NCBI GenBank assembly: GCA_020061125.1
Contig: JAGUYV010000160.1
Span: forward strand, 1 to 24,786
Length of the DNA stretch: 24,786 bases
Source: a bacterium
GTDB lineage: Bacteria > UBP15 > UBA6099 > DSWB01
Direction of reading: 5' to 3'
Shown: positions 7,478 to 15,996 of the stretch, in pieces
Layout: the number at the start of each line of letters is the position of its first letter
Position numbering within the stretch: position 1 is the first letter of the stretch
The notes under the pieces: model-generated
Told to the model about the DNA's origin: nothing
The model's input: the letters and a program-made list of their open reading frames with translations, nothing else
The model's database searches: none
Program-made: the position numbers and the translations under genes

Positions 7478-8735
7478 CGGAGGATTCCTCCTCCCTCACT
7501 TCCACGACAATGGCCATGGAATGGTCCGGAACGGCGTAATCGTCCGGCGGGTTGAAATGCGGATGATTGTTCTTGAGTTGTTTCACCTTCTGGAGATTTT
7601 CCACGATTTTCGATATGTTCGCGGTTTTCTGGGCCTCGCGCAGGGCTTCCTGCTTGCGCTCGAAAAAGCTGCCCACATTCTCGATCAACCCGATCAAGGT
7701 TATGTTCGGCCCGTAATGCGCTTTGAGATCGGAATATGGCCTGCCCACGAACTCCCTGGGGAATTCCGTGGTGGTGAGCCTGGACGGGGTGTTGAGATCC
7801 AGAAGGTCGTTCATGACCTGAACCAGTCCCGTGGCCGCAGTGGAGTGCGCCAGCATGAGGCGTCCGTACTGGCGGGGATATATGATTTCCGCGACATGGG
7901 CCTTTTGCAGATAGGTTTCAAATTTGGGATCGAGCAGTTCGGCGCAGACATGGATGTTGCGCGCGATGGTGCCGATGAGCATGGCCGTCATCACGGTTTT
8001 GGAATCAATTTCGGACGGAGACGCGTCCGAGCTTTCGTCGGCCAGAATGAATGCGCTCCTGGCCTCCTTGATATTCGCCATTTGCAGCATGGTTTCGTTG
8101 AAATCTTCGCCGCGGATAAAATTGATGTCCTTGAAATCGGGATTCTGCTGCTTGAACAGATCGATGGCGTCCTGCGAGATATTCGCAATGATGACGATGT
8201 CCGACGCTTTGATATCTTTATTGACTGTGAAGATATCCTCAAGCGTGCCCTCCATCTTCCGTTTCCAGCCGCAGATCACGGTGTGGCCCTTGAGCCTGGA
8301 AAGGTCCGTCACGCCCTTGCCCTCCCTGATCATTTTGACGACCCGGATGGATGCGAATGTGGCCGTCAGAAGCGAAAAGCAGATTACGCCCGTGAACATC
8401 ACGAAAATTATCAGCAATTTCCCCGCAGGCGTTTTCGGGGAAAAGTCGCCGTATCCGATCGTGGTCATGGTCACGATGGAAAAGTAAAACGCATCAATGA
8501 AGCGGATAAGCGGGGTCGGCGCAGGATCGCTGGGGAACATGCCCGAATTGCGCTCCAGGTACAGACCAAAGAACACTGCGGAAATCACGCCCACGATGAG
8601 GATGATGCCGATGAGCCGCGGCAGATTCTCTTTTTGTATCGAAGCCCACAATTCCCGCGCGCTGGCATAGGCCTGTTTCACTTGATCCGCAAGCCGCGTA
8701 TCGGGCGCATCTTTTTCGTTGCGTTCTTTCGCCAT
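7470..8735 (-). CDS. Two-transmembrane potassium channel with RCK (TrkA-N/TrkA-C) domains, MthK-like
   Basis: This 421-residue protein has a cytosolic N-terminus, TM1 (about 37-60), a pore helix and K+ selectivity filter TTIGYGD (about 91-97), then TM2 (about 104-130). The Rossmann-like RCK N-lobe begins at HTVICGWKRKM, as in MthK-type channels. The RCK region has acidic LADESSDASPSEIDSKT and AELLDPKFETYL segments. A C-terminal conserved block (ISKIVENLQKVKQLKNN, then FNPPDDY) ends with an MAIVVEV strand. Such channels form tetramers gated by Ca2+, nucleotides or other ligands on an RCK octamer. The gene overlaps the cyclic-nucleotide-binding gene. Its cytosolic half is homologous to the protein at 15997-16902. 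Its ligand cannot be told from sequence. Confidence 0.93.
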   Translation of the reverse strand: MAKERNEKDAPDTRLADQVKQAYASARELWASIQKENLPRLIGIILIVGVISAVFFGLYLERNSGMFPSDPAPTPLIRFIDAFYFSIVTMTTIGYGDFSPKTPAGKLLIIFVMFTGVICFSLLTATFASIRVVKMIREGKGVTDLSRLKGHTVICGWKRKMEGTLEDIFTVNKDIKASDIVIIANISQDAIDLFKQQNPDFKDINFIRGEDFNETMLQMANIKEARSAFILADESSDASPSEIDSKTVMTAMLIGTIARNIHVCAELLDPKFETYLQKAHVAEIIYPRQYGRLMLAHSTAATGLVQVMNDLLDLNTPSRLTTTEFPREFVGRPYSDLKAHYGPNITLIGLIENVGSFFERKQEALREAQKTANISKIVENLQKVKQLKNNHPHFNPPDDYAVPDHSMAIVVEVREEESSDD

Positions 8736-8756
8736 AAAAATTACCTGATCAATAAA

Positions 8757-8785
8757 TTACTACAACAATCATTAAAGTTATTCAA
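8757..8785 (-). promoter_or_regulatory. Predicted sigma-70 promoter of the K+ channel operon
   Basis: On the minus strand, -35 TTGAAT (8785-8780) and -10 TAGTAA (8762-8757) are spaced by exactly 17 bases. They lie just upstream of the channel start at 8735. The 16-bp palindrome at 8791-8806 ends five bases upstream of the -35 box. Confidence 0.55.
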
Positions 8786-8790
8786 TTCTA

Positions 8791-8806
8791 CAATGTCGCG
8801 ACATTG
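8791..8806. promoter_or_regulatory. Perfect 16-bp palindrome, candidate regulator binding site
   Basis: CAATGTCGCGACATTG reads identically on both strands (two perfect 8-base half-sites, no gap). It lies in the divergent intergenic region between the channel operon and the sensor kinase. Its centre is about 48 bases upstream of the predicted channel transcription start, a position typical for an activator; it could also act on the divergent kinase promoter. I do not recognise the site as belonging to a known regulator. Confidence 0.55.
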
Positions 8807-8820
8807 CAAACAAGAAGCCC

Positions 8821-8849
8821 TTTCAAAAACCGCCGCGCGGTGATAATAT
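8821..8849 (+). promoter_or_regulatory. Weak predicted promoter for the sensor kinase operon
   Basis: On the plus strand, TTTCAA (8821-8826) and TAATAT (8844-8849) are separated by 17 bases, about 128 bases before the kinase start. The -35 match is modest, so this is tentative. Confidence 0.3.
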
Positions 8850-8976
8850 CAATTAAGGTGTGACCTTCCCTTTCCGAACTCCGCACAGGATCTTATCATT
8901 ACGAAACAGGATGGGGATCGCCGCGTCGTTTCGAATGCGGTAAAAAAGTTCGTTCCGTGCGAACGGATCCAAAGCA

Positions 8977-11424
8977 TTGAAGACTCGAAAAGAAAACAAC
9001 TCATCGCAGGCCGCGAATCTCGCCGGGCGCCTTGCGGCCATTTACGGCCGGGTCGTGATCACGGCCGCTCTCATTTTCGCCGCACTTGTCACGGTGCTTC
9101 TGGTGAAACAGTATTATGACAAAAAAAATCAAATGATAAGATCCGCCACCGATGACCTCGAAGAAAGGGCCATCAGCGTGGATTATTTTTTAAGCAACGC
9201 GGCAGAGGATGTGATCGAGTCCAAAATCTGGGCGCAGGATTACCTCAACTTATCGCGTGACAACGAGGATCCGCCCGAACTGCCCAAGACCGTACGACTG
9301 GACACGGGCGGAAAGATCCATGTCGCGGAGCCTCCGCACAAAGACATATACGGAAATATCGTGCTCACGGATTCCGAGATACCCGCCGGTTCGGATGCGA
9401 TCCGCCAGATTGACATGGCGTTCAAGCTCTTCGAGGTGCAGCGCATCAACCATTACGCGCCGCCGGATTTCACCTGGAGCGAATTTTATTCGACTAAGGG
9501 CTTCGGCTCCGTTTATCCCTGGAGCGCATCGGACAAGAGCGTGCGGATTCTTCAACGGCGCGTGGCCAGGGACATGCTGCGGCAGTTCGAGACCTCCGCC
9601 GCGGATCTCAAACAGAGAAATCCGTTTGAGTCCCGGTTATGGAGCGAAGCCTATGTGGACGTTCCCGGCCGGGGACTGATGATCACATGCGGCTCACCCG
9701 TGTTTGATGGGGACCGGTTCATCGGCATGGTGTCAGCGGAGATGAGCCTGGATTTTTTCAGCCATTTCGTGGAAAAGCAACAAACGGCAAATGGCGCGAT
9801 CATGATCGTCAACAGCAGAAAACAAATCCTGTCAACGACCGGAATGAAGCCCAGGCTCATGGAGCGCGTGCCCGTGTTTGGAAATCACGCGCCCGGGCTG
9901 GACCTGGAATCCATATTTAACACGAACCCCGGCGGCGCAGGATATCTTCATTCAGGGAAAAACCACATTATTTCCACACGGCTGAACAATGCGGACTGGG
10001 CCATGATCAAAATCATGCCCGAATCGGACATTATGCGCGCGTTCTTTCCCGAGGCTCTGTTCGGCGCCGTGGTGGTTGGCCTGATGTTCGGATTTCTGGC
10101 AGCGGCCAACAGAGTCATGAACAGATACTTTGTAAAGCCCGCCCTCGGGTTTGTAGACTTCATCGAGGCGGAAGCCACAACCGGACGACCGGCGCCAAGG
10201 CCCAAAGTGCCGCCCGTCTGGGAACAGTGGTTCATACGCATGTCCGATACCCTTGCTCTCAAGTCCGTGGCCGCCAATCTGCCCGGCGCAATCTTCCAGC
10301 TCAAGAAAACAGGCAGCGGAAACGCGACGCTCACAATCGTGAGTTCAGGCGTCGAGCAACTGCTCGGCGTTGCCGCGGAAGATCTTGTGAACAGGGACGC
10401 CTTCACCCTCAATTTCTTGAGCGGACGCAATGCGGAACAGTTCAAGCAGAAGCTGCGGGACTCGGAATCAGACCTCAAGCCGTTCGCTTTTGAAACCGCC
10501 GTAACCATTCCATCCGGAAAAGAACGCTGGGTGCGATTCATTCTGCGGCCGAGAAAAGAACGGGACGAACCCGGCGAAACCATGTGGGACGGGCTGATGC
10601 TCGACATCTCCGACAGGAAACGCCTCGAGGACCAGCTTCTCGAACATCGCGACCGGCTCGAGGAAACCGTGGCCAGCAGAACCGGCGAGCTTAAGAATGT
10701 GAACGAGGAATTGCGCAGGGAAATTCAGGAACGCATCAAATCGGAAGCCGCGCTCAAGGTGAGCGAAGAGCGCATCCGCGCCATGTCGCAAAAAGCGATC
10801 CGCGCACAGGACGACGAACGCGAACGGCTCTCCCGCGAGTTGCACGACGAAATCGGCCAGCAGTTCGCGGCCGTGCTGTTCCAGTTGCCGGCCATCAAAA
10901 ATAAACCCTGCATCTGCCCGGACGACATCGTGCGCATTGAACACATGATCCGGGACATCGGCGAGGACCTGCACCGCATTTGCAAGGGCCTGCAGCCCAT
11001 GACCCTAACGCAGTTCGGTCTGGCCCCCGCGCTCAAGATGCTGCTGTGGGAATTCATGGAAACCTACGGCGCAAAAATCGTCACGGACATTGAAAGCCCG
11101 GTACATTGCCCCGATAATGAACTTGCGGCCGCGGCTTACCGGATCTGCCAGGAAGCCGTGTCCAACAGCATCCGGCATTCCGGCGCGGAAAAGATTCTCG
11201 TGTCGCTGAAACAGGACGCGCGCGGCATTGAACTGACAGTACGGGACAACGGCCGGGGATTCGATATGGACACAGCAAAAGACAAGGGAAACCTGGGCCT
11301 GTCCGGAATGAAACGGCGCGCGGAGCAGAGCGGCGGCCGGCTCGAGATCGAATCCGCGCCGGGCCGCGGCGCACGCGTCGCATTCTCGCATCCGGCGCTG
11401 GCCGCGGCAAAGGACGAATCATGA
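8977..11424 (+). CDS. NarL-family sensor histidine kinase with extracytoplasmic sensor and PAS domain
   Basis: This 815-residue membrane kinase starts at TTG: the frame is closed by TAA at 8941 and no ATG precedes the first helix. Its layout is TM1 (about 22-44), a large periplasmic region (45-355) resembling a double-Cache sensor (ends with the RLNNADWAMIKIMPESDI strand-turn), and TM2 (about 360-380). A PAS-like domain (about 430-545) and coiled coil (550-600) follow. The HisKA_3 phosphoacceptor is in RELHDEIGQQ (His623), and the ATPase domain has an N-box near 727 (EAVSNSIRHS) and DNGRGFDM near 756. The stop overlaps the response-regulator start as ATGA, so the two form a cognate pair. The signal is unknown; Cache domains usually bind small molecules. 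Confidence 0.9.
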   Translation: MKTRKENNSSQAANLAGRLAAIYGRVVITAALIFAALVTVLLVKQYYDKKNQMIRSATDDLEERAISVDYFLSNAAEDVIESKIWAQDYLNLSRDNEDPPELPKTVRLDTGGKIHVAEPPHKDIYGNIVLTDSEIPAGSDAIRQIDMAFKLFEVQRINHYAPPDFTWSEFYSTKGFGSVYPWSASDKSVRILQRRVARDMLRQFETSAADLKQRNPFESRLWSEAYVDVPGRGLMITCGSPVFDGDRFIGMVSAEMSLDFFSHFVEKQQTANGAIMIVNSRKQILSTTGMKPRLMERVPVFGNHAPGLDLESIFNTNPGGAGYLHSGKNHIISTRLNNADWAMIKIMPESDIMRAFFPEALFGAVVVGLMFGFLAAANRVMNRYFVKPALGFVDFIEAEATTGRPAPRPKVPPVWEQWFIRMSDTLALKSVAANLPGAIFQLKKTGSGNATLTIVSSGVEQLLGVAAEDLVNRDAFTLNFLSGRNAEQFKQKLRDSESDLKPFAFETAVTIPSGKERWVRFILRPRKERDEPGETMWDGLMLDISDRKRLEDQLLEHRDRLEETVASRTGELKNVNEELRREIQERIKSEAALKVSEERIRAMSQKAIRAQDDERERLSRELHDEIGQQFAAVLFQLPAIKNKPCICPDDIVRIEHMIRDIGEDLHRICKGLQPMTLTQFGLAPALKMLLWEFMETYGAKIVTDIESPVHCPDNELAAAAYRICQEAVSNSIRHSGAEKILVSLKQDARGIELTVRDNGRGFDMDTAKDKGNLGLSGMKRRAEQSGGRLEIESAPGRGARVAFSHPALAAAKDES

Positions 11425-12062
11425 TCACGCTCATCATCGCAGACGATCACAACCTGGTGCGCGCGGGAATCTGCGCCCTGCTCCAGCCTCACGACGACTT
11501 CCGCGTCGTCGCCGAAACCGGCAGCGGCAAAGAGGCTGTGGCTCTGTGCCTCAAGCACAAACCCAACATTCTGCTGCTCGATCTCGGCATACCGGATCTG
11601 GACGGACTCGAAGTCACAAAGCAGGTGACGGCTTCCGATCCGTGCGTAAAAATCATCGTGCTGACCATGTATGAAAATGAAGAGTACGCCACACGCGTTC
11701 TCAACGCCGGCGCCCGCGGCTATATCGTCAAACGCGTGTCCTCCGAGGAGCTTCCCGCCATCATCCGCAAAGTCATGGCCGGTGAAATCTGCATCACGGA
11801 TTCCATCATGAAACAAATCGCCATAAGGAAAACCACATCGGGCGGACAAAGCCTTCTGTCGCTTCTTTCCGACCGTGAGCTGCAGATATTCCACCACCTT
11901 GCCAAGGGGCTGACAGGCGCGCAGGTGGCCTCCAAACTGGATTTGAGCGCAAGCTCCGTGGCCACTTACAAATCGCGCATCATGGACAAGCTCGGCCTCA
12001 AGAACCACGCGGAACTCATGCGATTCGCGCTGCGCCTCGGCCTTATCGAAAAATTCGAATAA
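11421..12062 (+). CDS. NarL/FixJ-type response regulator with LuxR helix-turn-helix
   Basis: This 213-residue protein has a receiver domain (1-120) with acidic pair Asp8-Asp9, phosphoacceptor Asp54 in LLLDLGIPD, the LTMY threonine switch and the conserved lysine in GYIVKR. A linker leads to a LuxR-type helix-turn-helix (about 145-207; LSDRELQIFHHLAKGLT then VATYKSRIMDKL). Length and layout are standard for NarL-family regulators. It is translationally coupled to the upstream kinase, which should phosphorylate it. Likely targets include the neighbouring DUF1538 operon 255 bases downstream or the divergent channel operon, but this is only inferred from position. Confidence 0.95.
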   Translation: MITLIIADDHNLVRAGICALLQPHDDFRVVAETGSGKEAVALCLKHKPNILLLDLGIPDLDGLEVTKQVTASDPCVKIIVLTMYENEEYATRVLNAGARGYIVKRVSSEELPAIIRKVMAGEICITDSIMKQIAIRKTTSGGQSLLSLLSDRELQIFHHLAKGLTGAQVASKLDLSASSVATYKSRIMDKLGLKNHAELMRFALRLGLIEKFE

Positions 12063-12125
12063 CCTCGCCCCGCGCGAATCCGCCCCGGCCAATCAATATA
12101 ATGCGACAATTCCATTTCATGTTTA

Positions 12126-12153
12126 TTGACTTCGCCATGGCATAAGATATGAC
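12126..12153 (+). promoter_or_regulatory. Tentative promoter for the DUF1538/P-II/RCK operon
   Basis: In the AT-richer 255-base gap after the response regulator, TTGACT (12126-12131) and TATGAC (12148-12153) are spaced by 16 bases. The -10 box is imperfect. The rest of the leader, 12154-12316, contains an inverted repeat TTGCGT/ACGCAA (arms near 12240 and 12263) but no terminator-like T-tract and no riboswitch I recognise. Confidence 0.3.
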
Positions 12154-12316
12154 ACTTATCAGCAACTCGCAACGACATACAATTTCCATAAAAAACATAT
12201 AGTGATCTTAAGGCTTAGCGCACTTTCCCGATGCAGCATTTGCGTATTGGCATTTTGACGAAACGCAAGTCGTGCGCCGGGTCAAGCGTTTGCACATTTC
12301 CGGAGGCAAAACATAC

Positions 12317-14446
12317 ATGGACAACCAACAGCAAACAGGCGGAAAAATCAAAGTCGGGTTCAAGCAGGGAATGGCCATGTTGTTCCCATACGCGAAATCG
12401 CGCCTGATCGAGCAGGTCAAATCCGTGGCGCTCATCATCATTTACCTGATCTTTTTCCAGACCATGGTGCTGGGAATAGCCGTGGCCCAGGCGGCCATGA
12501 TCGCCGCCGGGCTTGCGCTCGTGATCGGAGGCCTGGCGTTCTTCATGGAAGGGCTGATGCTGGGTCTCATGCCCCTGGGTGAAGTCATCGGCCTCAAGCT
12601 GCCGCAGAAGTCCAAGCTGCCGGTGATCCTGGGATTTTCCTTCATTCTGGGCATGGGCGCAACCTTTGCGGAACCCGCGATCAGTGTGCTCAAAGCCGCG
12701 GGATCGTCCGTAAGGCCATGGGACGCCCCCCTGCTTTTCCTTCTGCTGAACAAATTCTCGGGTTACCTGGTCATGTCCGTGGGCGTGGGCGTGGGCATAG
12801 CGGTCGTGTTCGGAATGATCCGTTTCATGTATAACATCTCCCTCAAGCCCTTTATCTACATTCTGCTTTCGTTTCTTTTGCTCTTCACGCTCTGGTCGTT
12901 TTTCAACGCGAACATGAGAAATGTGACCGGCTTGGCGTGGGACTGCGGCGCGGTGACCACGGGACCGGTCACGGTGCCCCTGGTGCTCGCGCTGGGCATC
13001 GGCATCTGCCGTGTGGTGGGCGCCGCCGGGTCGGGGTCCTCCGGCTTCGGCGTGGTCACCCTGGCGTCGCTGTTTCCCATCATTTCCGTGCTCCTGCTCG
13101 GGGCGTCCCTTTCCGGAACCGTGCCCCAGCCCATGTCCGAAGCCGCATTCTTCAGCGCGGCCAACCGCGACAAGGCCCAGGCCCTGTTCACGAGCCGCGA
13201 GGAAATGATCGGTTTCGCATTCCAGAACGCGAAGCGGGAGAGCCAACTTGCGCTCTTCGACGGCAGCAGCGAGAAAATGATCGCTTATCTGGAATCGCTG
13301 AAATCCAGCGAAAAGGAACGGGCCGCCGTGTTCGGTCCCAAGAGAGACGCGCTCGAAAAATGGGCCGCCACCAAAGGAACCAGAACACAGGCCATGGCCG
13401 TGTTTCCGAGCGCCGAGGCCGCGCGCGAAGCCGCACAGAAATACGCCGCCATGCTGGAAGATCCCGTACAGCCAGCGGACCTCATTCTCCGCAATACCAA
13501 GGCCGCGGCCCAGGCCATCATTCCGCTTTCCATCTTCTTCCTCCTGGTGCTCACGCTCATTCTGCGCGAACGCCTGCCCCGCGCGGACGAGGTGTTTCTG
13601 GGACTGGGCTTCGCCGTATTCGGCATGATGCTATTCAGCATCGGCATCGAGATCGGCCTGTCCAAACTCGGCAACCAGGTGGGCGGCAAGGTGCCTTCCT
13701 CGTTCAAGGCCATCGAACTGCCCGAACAGAGAAGCACCATCAACAAGTTCGATCCGGACATCGTGAAAACCGCGATCACCGCGGACGGAGAAACCCAAAC
13801 CTTTTTCTATGTGAGGGAAAAAACCGGATACAGGCAGCTTCCGTACCATGAGGATCAGTACAGCCCTGAAACGAGCCAGTACAACTACACCCCCACGCGC
13901 GGGCCTCTGTTCGGCGCCGAAGGAGGCTTGACCGGCATTCTTGTGGTGCTGGTGTTCGCGTTCATTCTGGGATATGGCGCCACCCTGGCCGAACCCGCTC
14001 TGAACGCACTGGGCCTGACCGTTGAAGAACTCACGGTCGGCGCCTTCAAGAAATCTTTGCTCATGCAGGCCGTGGCCCTGGGCGTGGGCGTGGGCATCGC
14101 CGTTGGCGTGGCCAAAATCATCTGGAACATTCCGCTGCTATGGCTCATGGGACCACCTTACATACTTTTGCTGATAATCACCAAAATATCCACAGAGGAA
14201 TTCGTAAACATCGGCTGGGACAGCGCGGGCGTGACCACCGGCCCCATCACCGTGCCCCTGGTGCTGGCCATGGGCCTCGGAATCGGCGGCCAGGTGGGCG
14301 TGGTCGAGGGCTTCGGCATCCTGTCCATGGCCTCGGTGTGCCCCATCCTGTCCGTGCTGTGCGTGGGCCTCATGGTGACCCGCAAGCGCAAGGCGGCGCT
14401 ACAGGAAGCAAGCGAAACCGCTGAACCGAAGGAGGTGGCGGCATGA
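12317..14446 (+). CDS. Duplicated DUF1538 membrane protein, putative transporter
   Basis: The start ATG at 12317 has a GGAGG site ten bases upstream; an in-frame codon 15 residues earlier lacks one. The 709-residue protein contains two DUF1538-type membrane halves. Matching motifs recur: GATFAEP (about 115) and GATLAEP (about 555); GVGVGIAV twice; TTGPVTVPLVLA (about 212) and TTGPITVPLVLA (about 638), each preceded by WD; and a final FPIISVLLLG/CPILSVLCVG helix. Between the halves lies a polar, helix-rich, probably soluble insert (about 265-385) plus an additional soluble loop (about 450-510). Such internal duplication is usual in secondary transporters. DUF1538 has no established substrate that I know. 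The stop overlaps the next gene as ATGA. Confidence 0.85.
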   Translation: MDNQQQTGGKIKVGFKQGMAMLFPYAKSRLIEQVKSVALIIIYLIFFQTMVLGIAVAQAAMIAAGLALVIGGLAFFMEGLMLGLMPLGEVIGLKLPQKSKLPVILGFSFILGMGATFAEPAISVLKAAGSSVRPWDAPLLFLLLNKFSGYLVMSVGVGVGIAVVFGMIRFMYNISLKPFIYILLSFLLLFTLWSFFNANMRNVTGLAWDCGAVTTGPVTVPLVLALGIGICRVVGAAGSGSSGFGVVTLASLFPIISVLLLGASLSGTVPQPMSEAAFFSAANRDKAQALFTSREEMIGFAFQNAKRESQLALFDGSSEKMIAYLESLKSSEKERAAVFGPKRDALEKWAATKGTRTQAMAVFPSAEAAREAAQKYAAMLEDPVQPADLILRNTKAAAQAIIPLSIFFLLVLTLILRERLPRADEVFLGLGFAVFGMMLFSIGIEIGLSKLGNQVGGKVPSSFKAIELPEQRSTINKFDPDIVKTAITADGETQTFFYVREKTGYRQLPYHEDQYSPETSQYNYTPTRGPLFGAEGGLTGILVVLVFAFILGYGATLAEPALNALGLTVEELTVGAFKKSLLMQAVALGVGVGIAVGVAKIIWNIPLLWLMGPPYILLLIITKISTEEFVNIGWDSAGVTTGPITVPLVLAMGLGIGGQVGVVEGFGILSMASVCPILSVLCVGLMVTRKRKAALQEASETAEPKEVAA

Positions 14447-15561
14447 ACGGCAAACAGGTCTCCAGAGTCATTGCGGCGGTTGCGCGAGGCGCGGCCGACC
14501 CCGTTCTCAAATCCTTGAGAGAGGCAGGCATTTCAACAGGCCATCTGGCCGCGGGCCGTTCCGTGGCCCTTGAAGACAAAAAAGGGTTTCTCGGACTTGG
14601 GGAACGATCCGTGATCGTCGAAGACCCCATCGAGATATTTTCGTTCCTGGTCAGTCCCGAACTCGAAGACACCGCGCTCGATATCATTATCAGAACCGGA
14701 CGCCTGGACATTCTGGGGAGAGGATCCGTACACAGCGAGACCGTGCACTTAATCAAATCGCACGCCCTGTGCGCCGAAAACTCCGGGGCCGCAGCCCCGG
14801 ACAAAGAACTGCCGCTGCTCACCGAACTCATGGGCATCTGCTGCATCGTGCAGCGCGGACAGGGCGACGCCGTGGCGCGCATGGCGCTGGACACCGGAAC
14901 CTGCGTTCCCGCCATCACCTTCGGAACGGGAACGGGCGTGCGCGATAAACTCGGCCTTCTGCGCATCACCATTCCCGCGGACAAGGAAGTCATCTCTCTG
15001 GCCGCCAGCGTTCACGACGCGGATGCTGTGATGGACCTCATGATTGATGCGGGGAAACTTGACGAACCGGGCAAGGGTTTTATATATCAGTACCCCCTCA
15101 AGCAGGGCATCGTGAACACAAAGATATCCCGCGGCATGCCCAAGCACGCCGCCAGCATCGAGCAGATCATTTCCACCATTGACCAGATTAAGGGCAACAC
15201 GCAATGGCGCAGCCGCTCTGGCATGGCGTCCACAAACGGCGGCGCGCGGCGCAAGTATCTTACCAATCTGATTGATCTGACGCTGATATGCAACGAAGGC
15301 CGCGCGGACGATCTTGTGAAGTCCGCAATGGCCGCAGGCGCTGCCGGCGCCACCATCAGCATACTCAAGCATGTGCGGCCCCAGGATTCCGGCGCCGCAA
15401 AGGTGTCCCCCGCCCGCGAAAGCTGCAACATGATCGTCGGCGAGCAGCAAATTCCCGCGATTCTGGCCGAACTCGACAAGGTCGGAGCGTTCGACGACAA
15501 AACGCACGGCTTGCTATACGGCAAACCCGCGCCCAAGGCGTGCACATACCTTGGCAAATAG
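14443..15561 (+). CDS. Triple P-II-like (GlnB-fold) regulatory protein
   Basis: This 372-residue soluble protein has three tandem GlnB-like domains (about 5-105, 125-230 and 275-365). Each ends in a related turn-strand: TGRLDILGRGSVHSETV (85-101), AGKLDEPGKGFIYQYPLKQG (203-222) and VGAFDDKTHGLLYGKPAPKA (347-366). These correspond to the C-terminal GK(I/V)FV strand of P-II proteins. A Gly-rich GTGTGVRDKLG loop (161-171) precedes the core strand of domain 2. P-II proteins are normally about 112 residues and trimeric, so one chain could fold as a pseudo-trimer. The start overlaps the DUF1538 stop and has an ideal AAGGAGG site. Relatives in databases pair P-II proteins with DUF1538, suggesting that it gates that membrane protein. 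Confidence 0.85.
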   Translation: MNGKQVSRVIAAVARGAADPVLKSLREAGISTGHLAAGRSVALEDKKGFLGLGERSVIVEDPIEIFSFLVSPELEDTALDIIIRTGRLDILGRGSVHSETVHLIKSHALCAENSGAAAPDKELPLLTELMGICCIVQRGQGDAVARMALDTGTCVPAITFGTGTGVRDKLGLLRITIPADKEVISLAASVHDADAVMDLMIDAGKLDEPGKGFIYQYPLKQGIVNTKISRGMPKHAASIEQIISTIDQIKGNTQWRSRSGMASTNGGARRKYLTNLIDLTLICNEGRADDLVKSAMAAGAAGATISILKHVRPQDSGAAKVSPARESCNMIVGEQQIPAILAELDKVGAFDDKTHGLLYGKPAPKACTYLGK

Positions 15562-15604
15562 CGGAATGCAATGACGCGGCGGCAAACGAACCGGAGGAAA
15601 GAAC

Positions 15605-15994
15605 ATGGCTGATTACGATGCGTATTCCTCGCAGGGCTGTCCGGAGTGTGTGCGCGCGGCCGTTCAACCGCCGCAGTGCGCGCAATCCAAGCGCAGCGGC
15701 TGGTCCCTGTTCGACTTTCAGAGGAATTCCGGCCTACCACAGGTCTTGTTGATACTGGCCCCATTTTTCGCGGCCGCGGTCGCGTTCAACAAGTATGTCG
15801 TGATACCCGCGGGCGGACAGTCCGCGGTTTCCCTCGCGAGCGCCCCCTCCGGGTTGCCTGATCGGAATAGCGGCCTGGTCACGGTTCCAGTCGAATTGTT
15901 CTTTGTCATGTTCGCCGCCGTTGCTTTCGTAGTGGCCACAGTCACGGCAATCGTGATTTCCGGATTGATCGAGCGAAAGCTGAAAGGAGAATAA
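15605..15994 (+). CDS. Small two-helix membrane protein, possible pore-less relative of a 2TM channel
   Basis: This 129-residue protein has a GGAGGAAAG site directly before its ATG. A polar N-terminus with Cys12, Cys15 and Cys25 is followed by TM1 (about 44-67, starting GLPQVLLILAPFF), a polar loop of about 25 residues, and TM2 (about 95-120), then a basic tail. Position and helix spacing resemble the membrane part of the K+ channel at 7470-8735, where TM1 also begins LPRLIGIILI and TM2 runs into a basic linker. However, the pore helix and TxGYGD filter are absent. The next gene, two bases later, encodes a free RCK module, so the two may act as a membrane anchor plus sensor. Relationship to channels is my inference. 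Confidence 0.75.
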   Translation: MADYDAYSSQGCPECVRAAVQPPQCAQSKRSGWSLFDFQRNSGLPQVLLILAPFFAAAVAFNKYVVIPAGGQSAVSLASAPSGLPDRNSGLVTVPVELFFVMFAAVAFVVATVTAIVISGLIERKLKGE

Positions 15995-15996
15995 TC

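Noticed and set aside
8853-9041. Small minus-strand frame of 62 codons in the divergent intergenic region
   Set aside because: It overlaps the start of the sensor kinase, has no ribosome site or promoter, and its composition is Arg/Ala/Phe-rich without pattern.
12154-12316. Riboswitch in the DUF1538 leader
   Set aside because: Only one short inverted repeat with a long loop is seen; no known aptamer core or terminator/antiterminator pair could be recognised.
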